Shown here: one piece after another, positions 12,745-24,257 of the stretch
Layout of the letters: every line of letters begins with the position of its first letter
Numbering within the stretch: position 1 is the stretch's first letter
Made by a program: the position numbers and the translations under genes
Notes under the pieces: model-generated
Seen by the model: only the letters and a program-made list of their open reading frames with translations
Told to the model about the DNA's origin: nothing
Databases searched by the model: none
Source: Hybos culiciformis
Taxonomy: Eukaryota > Arthropoda > Insecta > Diptera > Hybotidae
NCBI GenBank assembly: GCA_964007475.1
Contig: OZ023275.1
Coordinates: 28,401,619 to 28,465,618, forward strand
Direction: 5' to 3'
DNA length: 64,000 bases

Positions 12745-13791
12745 TTCTTTTTTATTAATTCGAACAAATAAATAATTTGGAAAATATTTTTAAAACGATT
12801 TTTCTATAAATTTCAATTAGAGATGAAATTTGAAAAATATTGGTTTATATATAGTTTATTTTATATTAAAGCATTTATTTTGCCCAAGTTTGAATATCAA
12901 AACGAAGCTAGAAATCTTATTTCAATGGTTGAATTATTTTATAACATTTATAAAAGTTTGAGCTAGATTTCCTTCACATTTATCTTTTAAGTATAAATCT
13001 ACAGTTTTTACATTAGATTTTCAAGAATTTTATTGAAATTTATGAATTTTTTTTTTTAAACATTTTAAATTTTATCCACATTAAGAATAAATTGTACATA
13101 TTCAATTGACATTCATGTGAAATTATTAATTCTCCCACTTTTTTTTTCACATTGATATGGGTAAAAATTTAAGGAAATTTATTTATTTCTTCTATATTTT
13201 TTATGTTATGCTAAATGTCTGCATAATATACACATGTATATGCAACATATAAGATTATGTATACGTATGAGAAAAACAGAATTTAATAAAAAGAATTTAT
13301 ACCTGGATAACTCACGTCCGGTATCAAATTTCTTATAACTCTTATATGTAGTTAAGTACCATATCGTGTCAAAATATATAACATGGATTATGTTATTTTT
13401 TTGACTAAAAATTTATTACATTTCAGTTCCCTTTTCTTTAAGAAAATTGAATAAAGTATAAGATGACGATTTCTGTTTTTTTTTTTTGTTTCAGTATGTA
13501 TGTAGTCTTTTGGGTTTATTTAAAGATTTCAAAATTAGGTGTATTAAAAAAATTCCTTAAATTAAGTACAAATAATATTGAAGAAGCATAAATTCTGAAA
13601 TTAAATATAGGGTCCTATTAAAAATGACAACTTACATACTATTGTTGTATATAAATATTATAGTGGTGCAATCATCAAATTTTTGAGTTGCTTGATTTGT
13701 AGTTATAAAAGCACAAGAGGGTGCATTTTGTTTTTATCGAGGTCGAAAATGTATAACTGAGAGCAGGATTTTTTTTAATATTTTAATAGTT

Positions 13792-14389
13792 CAGGCGCGA
13801 AGACAAAAAATGATGCTCGAGGCCCAAAAGCAAACATTTTTTGGCTTTGTGTGTTTAATTATTTTATTAAAGTTAACATAATTCAAAATTTACTTGTTTC
13901 AATCCATCTGTATAAAAGGTGATAAAAAAAGGATTTTAAGTAAAAATCCATGGAACTCATACAAAATTTTTTCTTCTTAGTTTATCTTCTGCAAATAATT
14001 TGATCAATATTTAAGTTATTCGCTTCATTAGACTGAATTGCAATTAAACTTAGGAGCTTATCTTTTCTAGCGTCACGGTGATTCTCAAAACATAATTTTT
14101 AATTTTGAGAAACTACTGCACATCTGCATATTACGAGCAGGGTTAAACAAACAAAATTGCATTATCCATTTCATGATTTGGTAACCAAATTCTTCCACTG
14201 TATTATAGGATTTAATTTCGGTTTGAAGGGTTGAAAAAAATTGAATTTGATTTGTTTGATTCAGTGTCATTTCAAACTTGTAATATAACAGAACTAAAAA
14301 GTTAACTTTTTTCTTAAAAACAGAAGCCCCCAATAAACGTGGGGCTCGGAAAGCATTGCTTCCTTTGTTTACACTAAGTTACGCGCCTG
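13792..14389. mobile_element. Possible hAT-like non-autonomous element
   Basis: The stretch begins CAGGCGCG and ends CGCGCCTG, a perfect 8-base terminal inverted repeat opening with CAGG as in many hAT elements. Related sub-terminal words occur inside both ends: ATGCTCGAGGCCC on the left and, inverted, AATGCTTTCCGAGCCCC on the right. No convincing 8-base target duplication is seen. An 82-codon minus-strand frame inside (14085-14333) is not recognisable as transposase. Confidence 0.4.
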
Positions 14390-14555
14390 AGTAGTCTTGA
14401 CTCTTTTAAGTTGCAATACAATTTTTGCTTATTCAATCAATTGCTTAACACTCCTATTTTTTTATTATCCCAAAAAAATTTATTTACTTGTTCTTTATAA
14501 GTTAAAAATTCTTAAGAATCTAAAATTTGTTATTTTTATCTATTATTCAATACAT

Positions 14556-17500
14556 CTATGTTGTTTTTACTCGATTCAAAATTTTTTTCTCTAGGGCTAT
14601 AAATGGAGATTCAAATGATAGTGCTACTATAATTGATGAAATTAGAGTTACTCCCAAATCTCCCCAAAAAGCTAAATGCTGAAATATATAAAAACAGATT
14701 AATTTCATTTTGCAAATGAGAAGTAAAATGTTAAATTCCCTAAAAAATAATAAAAATTCATTAAAACAATTCTGGATTTGCCTAAATATTATATCAAACA
14801 ATTATCAAACACTATATAATTTTAATGTTTGTGAGAAAAATTAATTCCTACCGTTTCATAATTTGAAAAATGTAAATTAGTCTTGATGGAAGAAATATTA
14901 ATTTGTAATATTATAGCATGTAATAAATAAATGGTATAAGTTAATCGTGAAAATATTTCCCAAAGTGGATGTGATAAAAATGGTGAAATAAAAATTCTTC
15001 CGTATCCATTATGACATGCAAATACAATCCAGGATAAAATCAAAGACCACGCAATTCTGCATAAAGATTCATAAAATGCTTCTTCAATTGGGTTGCTTAT
15101 TGCATTTGGTTGAATTTTTGAATATGTTCCAAATAATACGGAGGCCAGGGTTATGATTATAAATGACCAACAAGCTAGTAAAATCCACTACAAAAAAAAA
15201 AGAAAAAAAAATTTTAATTTATATTTTCTAAACCCAAAATTATCTAATTGTAATTTCCCAATTGATAGCAGAATTATTTCTTCAGTTGTTTAGTCGTTTA
15301 TTTTTTATGTGATATGATGTTTTCAATAAAATAAACATTTGCTAACAACATGTAGTGAAGTGCAAGACATTTTAATAAATTTAAAAATAATGAATTTAAA
15401 TTATTTCCAAATAAAGTTAAAACGTTAAGGAATAAATAATATATACGTTTATACGTAGTCAGAAGTTAAAAAAAAAATAGAAAATCTTAAAAAATTTAAA
15501 CTTTATAAAAACTTTTCGACCTTATATTATCATGTGAATAAACATTTCTTAAACTTTTGTGCAAACATATTTCCTTTTATTCGATTGAAAATAAATTTTG
15601 GAAAACAATTTTTTAAACTTATATATAATTCTGCAGTGTAAAAATATGACATTTTTTGAAAATAGGTTTCATTTTAATTTTACTTAATATAGTTTGAAAT
15701 CATTTTTATTTAAACATACCTTTGGGACGTTTAGTTTTTTATTTTGACATTTGAACATGTAATAACCCAAGCATAAACCGATCAACCATGGAGAAACTCT
15801 TGTATGAGTTGGAAAATAAATAATTTCATTTCGATAGTTTTCAATTGTTCTAAAACAAAATAATCATTTTATATATAATAAATAAATAACTCTTGAAAAG
15901 TATTTATAATTGTATTAGTTAGTAGAAATTAATTAGTAAATTACTTAGTTTGTAGAAATAAAGTGATAAAAGTTTATTTAGAAATATTGAACTTGACATA
16001 TCAATAAATATTATTATTTCAATATTATAATCGAAAAAGTAAAAATCTTAATATGAAAAAGGTAAAATCATTTAAAATAGTTTACTTACTCGTTTTGTTG
16101 ACTTTTCACCATTGAAAATCCGTAATTTATATATGTTCCGAAGGTATATGCAGTTGAAGCAAAAATTAAAATGATTGCAGATGGATAAAGAAATTTTGAA
16201 CCCCATTTATGTGTCAAGATCAAAAATAAAGGTGATAAGATAAAAAGTTGAGTATCCACTGCAAGGTACCAAGTGTGATAAAGGCACTAAAAAAGGAAGT
16301 TAAATAACGCATATGTATATGTAATTTATAAATTAAATATTCATGTGATTAATTAAAATTTGAAGTTGTGAATATAATGAAGCATAAGTGGCACTATGAT
16401 AAAAATAAATCATATTACATATTCAGCTTAAGTCTATTGTATGTACCTAGATTTTTGGAATTAATAAATTGGATAATAAATAATAAATACAGAATATGTA
16501 AATAAATGATCATTGTACTTACTATTTTATCTGGATTCACATAATTTTGAATATAAAGTAATGTTTGCCACCAATTCTCAATGCATAAGTTTTGAAATCC
16601 TTCTATATATCCATCCCATAATGGTCCACTTCCCATAAACCTTAATAAACTAATTACAAAAAGTACCACAAAACATAAAACTGGAGTTAATCTCATAATT
16701 CTATGAAAATACATCATTGGTATATTTATTTTTCCGTTGCTTAAAATTTATAGAAAAAAAAACATAATTTTGCATGAATGTTATTTATTATAAATTTAAT
16801 AAAAATCACCTTTTCTGTAATTCTTTAAATCCTAACCATGCAATAAGAAATCCACTCAAAAAGAAAAACGAATCAACGGCAACTGATGCATTTTGTATCA
16901 TTAAAGAAAATAAAGATGAGTACCACTATAAAATATGATTTAATATTAGTTTGTTTTATATTTTAATCGGCTTCGTGATCAAAGTCCTCAAGGTCCTAAA
17001 GAATTAATTCATAATTACCAGAATTAACTCCTTATAAAAAATTGATAAATTTTGGGAGTAAAAACATGAATTTTGATCGTTATTTTTTTTTCTTAACGAA
17101 TAATTATATAAAATTTATCAATTTTTTGTTAGTTGTTTTAATTTTTTTTTTATTTAATTTATTTTGAGTAATTAGGAGTTAATTCTGTAGAACTTAGCTT
17201 GTATTTTAATCGTTAAAAAAAAAACCAACTTTTCTTCCTTCTTTCACATTTATAAATGGCAAAGTAACTGATAACGCATAACGATGTGAAACTATAATCC
17301 AAATTATAGATAAACTTCTAATACCGTTCAAACAACTGACTACGGTGTTCGATTTTTCAGTTGAAATCTGAAATAATTTTTTTCCATTTGTTAGAAGTGA
17401 GAATGCTGTTAATACAGCTGTCGGTTTTTCTGAAAATTAATAAATAATAGAACAATTTTTAAATTTATAATTGCGTTGAAAATTTTACTTTCTATGTATG

Positions 17501-18529
17501 TCGAGAATACGTCATAAGTTGTGCTGACTAATATAGTAATTCCAATTGATGAGTAAGCAATTCTGAAAGTAATAAATTTGATTTTGGTTAACAAATATTC
17601 TAGTATGTATCAGTGGATATGTAACATTATTGTGTTTTATTTTTGATTCCAAAAGTTGAAAACTTTGCTGGAGAAAATCTGAATCTAACTGACATGTGTG
17701 AAATTTTTAAATTATATGTAGTCTTATGAGAGGCAATATAATTAATATATATGCCGCGTCACGTCATGGTTAAAAGAATTTAAGTTTATGTTTTCAGTTA
17801 CATTGAGACTATTTCCAGCGTATCAAATATAGTAATTTATTTGTATTTAAAATTTCACCCCATGCCTACATGGCTGCAATATCAACTGGCCCAAAAATAA
17901 CATTATTGCTTGAAATGCAGCTGGTACTCTGCAAAATTTTATAATCATCATCAAAGTTCATTTTTAAAGAATTCGTTAGAATTTGTTTTAAATATTCATT
18001 TAGAATGACGGGATCGCAAATACTCGGAACACATATTCCAATATTTACAGAAGTCGCTAAAAGAGAATTATCTTTCGATTTTCCAGGTATGATTTCTATT
18101 AAATTTTTAATCTGTATTTTAGCTGTACAATATTTTCCAATTAATTCATATTTTCCTGCTGTTAATCCTTTTGCATTTATACATTCCTCATAATTGCCAA
18201 ATTCTATTAAATGTCCTTGTAAAATACCAGAAGGTATTTTACCCCAAGAATCAATAACTGAAAGAAAAAAATATTATTTTTTTCCAAACTAGTAACGAGA
18301 TTTTTTACTGACACTCAAGAGCCCATTGTTGTCGATTTAAAATACCATTGGTAATTTCCAAAATTTGATTAAAACAATGATCCGCTTTATATGACCGTAA
18401 AATTGGATTAACTTGTGTCATATTATTGTAAAATTTGTCATTTAAATAAAAATTTGATATAAACTTTTTTTTAGTAACACCAAATTCAAAGAAATTGAAT
18501 AAACATATTAATATTAACTTTGAATACAT
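14556..18529 (-). CDS. Acyltransferase-3 / nose resistant to fluoxetine (nrf-6)-like membrane protein
   Basis: This complete ten-exon gene encodes about 665 residues. Minus-strand exons: 18529-18313, 18257-17870, 17562-17489, 17429-17230, 16925-16810, 16739-16523, 16286-16090, 15849-15720, 15187-14852 and 14678-14556. All introns are GT-AG and the phases join without a stop. The start ATG gives a signal peptide (MYSKLILICLFNFF), the secreted N-terminal NRF domain follows (DSWGKIPSGIL, then LIEFGNYEEC), then a membrane domain with about ten segments. The acyltransferase-3 signatures are present: R-x10-H (RSLSIIWIIVSHR) in the first membrane segment of the core and the RxxR pair in FHRIMRLTP. 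The substrate is unknown; in worms nrf-6 affects lipid or yolk and drug transport. Length and exon integrity suggest a functional gene. Confidence 0.9.
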
Positions 18530-18550
18530 ATCTCTTGACTCTTGACGCAA

Positions 18551-21253
18551 AAATAAAATAAATAATTAATATCTTTTGAAACAATCAATTGCTATTTATA
18601 TCTTTTTAATATCTATATTTTTTCTTTCTCTTATGTATAAAACTTTTAATTAGAAAGAAAAAATAAGTTTTTAGATAACATATTATGATAAAAAAAAATT
18701 CTTTGATTGTTCCGATTGCGACCAAAATTTCAATAATTTTTTGCATAAAAAAAAACTACAGCTGCTTTATGGTGGATATTAATGTCGAATCAATCAGTGC
18801 TATTTTGCTCATCATCCTACTATGTATTTAGAGGATTAATATAAAAGGGGGATGGGGAATTAAATAATCGTCTTGATATATATGGCTCAGTAATATTGTG
18901 GTTATCATTATTCTAAGTAGACATTGTGGGCTTCGGTTATTTTTGGAAATTTAGTTTTTCTTTTCGATAAATGAAATATCAAACATTTAATCAAAATTAA
19001 AATCTTTTTTTTTTTCCTTTAATTTTATTTTTAATAATGATTTATAAAATTTTTGCAAAATCATGAAAATATCTTGTTTTCTACCCTTTATTTTTAATTA
19101 CAAATATAGGAAATTAAAATTATTATTTAAAAAAGTTTCATAAGAGAAAAAAAAAAACAAAAAAAACAAAAAAAAAATAAAAATAAATAAATAATCTGCT
19201 TTTATTGGGATTAAATCTTTTTCAGAAAAAGGTTTGATGAGAATAATAAGTAGTTAATGCTTCTTTGAGCATTATTTGTGTTTAAGATTTAAAATTTAAG
19301 GTTTATTATCATTATTTTGTTATTTTGTTTTAAAAAAAAAAATATTTGTTGAATATTTTGTAATCTGATGTTATAAATATTTTAAAATGTTTAATAATAC
19401 TTAATTTCTTAGAAACAAAAATAAATGTGTTATATATTTTGCGGAAATTTGTTATTATTTTTTGATAAGTAATTAGAAATTGTTTATGTACAGACTGGAC
19501 ATCAAAAAGTCTTTCTTCTTTAGGAAATTTCTTGCTGCAATGCAAATTTATAGATTATTGTATATTTTAACTAAATTTGTTATTAATTAAGAGTTCTGTA
19601 TACGCAAAAATACATTGACACGAGTCAATACTTATATCACGCAGTTGCATCTAAATGATTACATGTGTATTTAACGCATATAATATTCCATTTAGCGATC
19701 TAAATTCTATACTACTAAATACAACATACCGAACCGACCACATGCCCATTAAAACAATTAATAGAGTTTAACTATTAACAGAATAAAATAAAACTTACAA
19801 TTAGTTAGTCTTTTTTTTTAGATTTTAGATCTCTTCATAAATAGAATATGATTTTATTATAAAATTTCCATGTGCGTTCGTGCAAATCCAAGTAAACCTT
19901 AATATAATAATAACATTATTGTTAAAATAAAATTTATGGCTAATTTTTAGTAATCTTAATTTTTAGTCCTTTTCATCAATAAAATTATAATTAATATAAT
20001 TTTTCCTATCAGTATCGGTACAATATATAGTTATTGTTCTTTTTTAAACATTAACCCTTCTAATAAAAACATAAGTATCTTATCTTAAAAAACTAATTTG
20101 TAAGGTGTTACTTTTCCTTAATAAAAAAAAAATATATTAACATGAACAAAGTTAAATTATTTGTGTCCCTAATTAACACCTTTTGGATAGCAATTAATTT
20201 TTTTGACAAGAATATATTTTTACCTTAAAAATGTTATACATTTTAATCAAAAATCAACACACATAAAATCTTAATTCATATAAGTTTTTTTTTTTTCATA
20301 CTTACATAGGAAATTGGGTCATTAATTGTAGCTATATACATAATTGCGAAAAAAAAAGAAGAAAAAATAGAATAAACCTAAATTTGATGATTTTCTTTTG
20401 TAAGAATTTATTCATAAATGACCTGGGGACATTTAATGCTTAAGTATCCCCATTGGGAAAATTAATATTTCTTGATTTTTGATATAAATACATTGAAAAT
20501 ATGTATATATGACGTAGATAACGTATGCATGTATATTAGCATCTGTGAAATGTGTTAAACCTGGAAATATTACGAAAATAATTTAAGTAAAGATAAAAAC
20601 CAACAATTTTATAAAATTATTTTAATGTCAATGAAAAGGATGGTGATAAAATTTGAACAAAGAGAATTTAGTTCTAATATGGAAAGCATATAAATAAATA
20701 TACCTGTTATCAAAAAAATTTGATTTGAGAAGAGCATACAATTAGGCAAAATTGTTCCTTTTTTTGTTTATGGGTTCCTATGGGTTAAATAATTTATAAG
20801 TTAGAAGATTTTACGATAAAACGAAATGTGTGGTATACATCATTATGCCTCAATAATTATTGCTAAGATTTCTATCGAAATTTAAATTCAGCTACAGATA
20901 GAGATAACATTTTTTTTTGCACTTTATATAGTGCCCAAGATTTCACTCTAGCATTCTAAAATGAATTTTTATGAAAATTTGTGAATAGTATAAACGTAGC
21001 AATCGTCTCAGAGGATTGGTGGTTATTAACTCCTGCGGACAGTTGTTAATGAAATCTTCACATATAGTCTCCTCTTACTCCAACCTAAAGCAGAATAAAG
21101 AACTACTAAATGACTAGTGAAGCACAAGTATTACATCTAGACTCAAATTGAATCCGTATATCTGTTTGGGCAAAAGACTTATTTGAAATGAAATTCTGAA
21201 CATCTAAAAATTTATGTTAATTTAATAAATATAAATCATTTCCAAAACTACAT
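18551..21253. other. Intergenic stretch, nothing recognised
   Basis: AT-rich DNA between the acyltransferase gene and the receptor pair. A more mixed-composition patch near 21000-21170 may be decayed repeat sequence. No exon, tRNA or transposon end is evident. A 71-codon frame at 19330-19545 has no family feature. Confidence 0.5.
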
Positions 21254-21722
21254 TTATTTGCTAATCACACAAAACGAAAAATATATACTACTTAAAACGT
21301 CATCATGTTTTTTGAACAAAAATTCTGCTATAAATATTAAAAATGCAATTCCATTTAATAATAAATATATTAAATATAATTCGAGAAGTTTTGAATTAGT
21401 TAGATGAATATCATAATCAGGTTTTTGTTTACTTAAATGATTAAACTTTTTATTGTCGATATATTTTGTTTGCCATCGTTCAATTAAACCAACCCGAAAC
21501 ATTTTACTAATTTCCCTATCAAATGGTAATTTCAAATAGGAATTTCGTGCTAAAAACATAGTTAAATAAATTTCATACATTTTTTCGGGCACAACATGGA
21601 TTCTCGCATTATGTTTTTTATTATTAAAATAGTAGATCATCTTATCCAATAATCCAAGTACAGCCAAACTATCTTTATTACCTTGGTTTAGAATGTAATC
21701 TAGTCGCTCTAATGTTGTTTCA

Positions 21723-21775
21723 TTTCTGATACTAGATATTTTTTGAAATACTAGATACTAGATATTTTTTGAAAT
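21723..21775 (-). repeat. 26-base tandem duplication causing frame loss in IR
   Basis: On the minus strand, a 23-base block beginning TATTTCAAAAAATATC occurs twice, offset by 26 bases. Because 26 is not a multiple of three, and the surrounding bases are themselves a partial repeat, the upstream frame ends in TAG while the downstream IR frame runs one base out of step. Confidence 0.7.
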
Positions 21776-22190
21776 ATTTTGAAATACTTCGATATGAATC
21801 TGAACTCATTAATATTCGGATGTTGTTGTCAATTATGTCTTGAATGGAATGTGGCAAATTATTTTCATTATAATTACATGAATTGAAGTATTTATAAAAT
21901 GTTCCAGTGTACATGCTTACAATTAATAAATATGATAATGTCCACTTTAATTCCCTTTTTTCATAAATAGCCCAAAATTTACGAAACAACTGCAAATTTC
22001 TGTTATTAGATCTGATATAAATATATTCATGTAATATGGTTCTTGAAACATATATAAATATTGATATGACGATGAACATTATAAGTTGAACATTTTGGAA
22101 AACAAAATATATGAAACTTTCATTTTTAAATTGATTTTTGTTTAAAACGAGAAGGTATGGAACAAGAGCAAATGGATTTAATTTTTCTAG

Positions 22191-22193
22191 TCA
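22191..22193 (-). other. In-frame TGA in IR exon 3, TGA-CTA context
   Basis: The stop interrupts the third exon just after the ligand-binding segment, with IR-like sequence continuing in the same frame for more than 130 codons. The following codon is CTA. UGA followed by CUA is the best-known leaky stop context in animals. Confidence 0.75.
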
Positions 22194-23512
22194 GAATCTA
22201 TTTATTCTGATCGAATGCATTTGGTTCCTTAATAAAACGTCAAGCTCACCTGTATGGACCTAAAAGTAAAACGCATAATAAAAGATAAAAAATTCGAAAA
22301 TACGTACTCTCATATCGAAGTCATTAAAACGTTCAATTTAAATTTGATTAATGTTTTCCAAAAAGTATGATAAGATTTTCAACAACTTAAAAATAATCTT
22401 ATGGAAAATTTTAAATTTTATAAAATTAAAATATTGAATTTAATTTTTTTATGATATTATGATTTTTTGAACATATGAATGAGTATGTTTTTATATAAAT
22501 CTCTTATACCTCCCATTCTCTTGAAAATGTCCTTATTACATTATCTTCGGATATTGGTGAAGGTATAAAATGCGGAGTAAAATTCAAATTCTTAGCAATT
22601 TGTAAAATAATCTCTCCTTCGAATCCAACATTAGGAAAATTAAGTTTTTTTTCATTTTCACTTAGCAACAGGTAAGGCTCGATGTGAGTTACTCCAAAGT
22701 ATAATGGACAACCATGGAAATTAATTGTTTTTTTTGGAAATGATTTATTAGTTCGAAAATTTCCATCAAATGTATTTATCTCAACTGCTTGTGTAGAACG
22801 ACAAAGTTTTTTTGTAAATGGATAAAACGTAAAAATTTTAAATAAAAATGGACCAATTTGAATTATAATATCAATATCAACGATTTTGTATTCCAGTGAG
22901 ATTTGAAATATTTTTTGAGTTATATCCATATCATTATCAAAATTTAAAATTTTCTTTGTTAAATAAACTAGACACCAAATTTTGCTAAAATGATTACCAT
23001 CATGTCCAAAGATATGTTCAAAAGTTATTCTGAAATTACAAAAAATATTCTAAGTACACATACTAATTACATAAATTCGTTAATAAATTAACAACCAGAA
23101 AAATTAAAAACAATTTAATAAATGGCTCAAAAACTTACTTAAATGCTTCATGAGAATCTACTAAAATAATAAAAAAATTTGATATATTATTAGTACGTGA
23201 ATTTTTATTATTTAAAACATTTAAAGTGATAGAAAATTTTTGATTTTTTTGTAAAAGTTCGCTCAGAATTTCCATTTGAAACAACTTATTAATTTCATAT
23301 GAAAAATAATTGTGAATATCAATTTTTTTAACAACTAATTTTTGATTTATTTCAATTTTCTTAATAAATTCTGATATAACTTTGCAACCAATATTTCTGT
23401 AATTATAAAGTTTAATTAATTTTCCTCCAAATTTAAATGTTAAAATTTCGTAGAAAGAAACCATCAGAATTAATATAAATAAAATTTTGTTAATCTTCAT
23501 CTTTAAGAACAT

Positions 23513-24257
23513 TATTTGTCCGACATGAAAATAAGAACTAAATTATTTGAAACTTTCATATAACACCTGTTATGGTAATTATTTAATTTAACTTTTTTTC
23601 TAATACATTAAATGTATTATGACAATTAGATTCATAATGTTCAATTAAAAGCTTTTAACTATAATTTTATAGAATTTAAATTAACAAAAAATTCATATGT
23701 ACACACAAATGTGGAAAAATACTTATTATAATGTATTATTGAATGTCGTTTACGAGTACAACATTAACTAAGAATTACATATACTGTAATTTATATTACT
23801 GCATTATTAATGATGAAGGTTAATGCTGGGTTGTTGCGTCATGAGTTTGATGCCCAAAAATTTTCTATCAGTGCAAAAAGTTTTACATTCAATTGTAATG
23901 TGAATAACGCTTTATCTTGTTATAATTCGACTTTGGTCACATATACATAAACACTTTTTGTATTCACTGCCAACGCAATTTTGTTTATAATTTTTTTTTA
24001 TCATTCATACAAGACATTATAAATTATATATAACATTATAAATTTAAAATATTTACTTTAATTTAAAAGTTATTTATTGAAATCGTGCAATATTTGGATA
24101 TGTAATAATTTGTACAATAATTCATAATTTCAATATATTTAAATTACTTCTTTAATCAATTTATAAATATACTGTTTTCTCTTTCATTCCTTTTTCTTTT
24201 TCTTTTAATACAAATTTTGATTCAATTTTTCTTGCTTTTAAAATTATTTATTATAAA
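23513..24257. other. Spacer between the two IR genes
   Basis: About 745 bases of AT-rich DNA separate the two receptor genes, presumably holding the promoter of the downstream copy and the polyadenylation region of the upstream one. No specific element is recognisable. Confidence 0.5.

Larger units (their letters stand above)
11331..13791. other. Intergenic DNA with hairpins and a short tandem duplication
   Basis: No gene is recognised. The stretch contains three perfect short hairpins (11996-12442) and a degenerate two-unit tandem repeat (12627-12744), both listed separately. A 60-codon frame at 12053-12235 has no family signature or signal peptide. Confidence 0.5.
21254..23512 (-). pseudogene. 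Divergent ionotropic receptor (IR), interrupted by a stop and a frameshift
   Basis: This is the downstream copy of a tandem pair of ligand-gated, glutamate-receptor-like chemosensory channels. Minus-strand exons: 23512-23139, 23029-22510 and 22259-21254, with intron phases 2 and 0 exactly as in the neighbour. Exon 1 starts with a signal peptide (MFLKMKINKILFILILMV). Exon 2 carries the S1 ligand-binding motif FEGEIILQIAKNLNF. Exon 3 has GELDVLL followed by membrane segments (FIVISIFIY, WTLSYLLIVSMY and, near the end, YLIYLLLNGIAFLIF). Two lesions are visible: an in-frame TGA at 22191-22193 followed by CTA, and a loss of frame near 21732-21775 where a 26-base unit is tandemly duplicated. The reading frame resumes as SSIRNETTLERL. 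A decayed gene is most likely; assembly error or stop readthrough could explain part of it. Confidence 0.75.
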
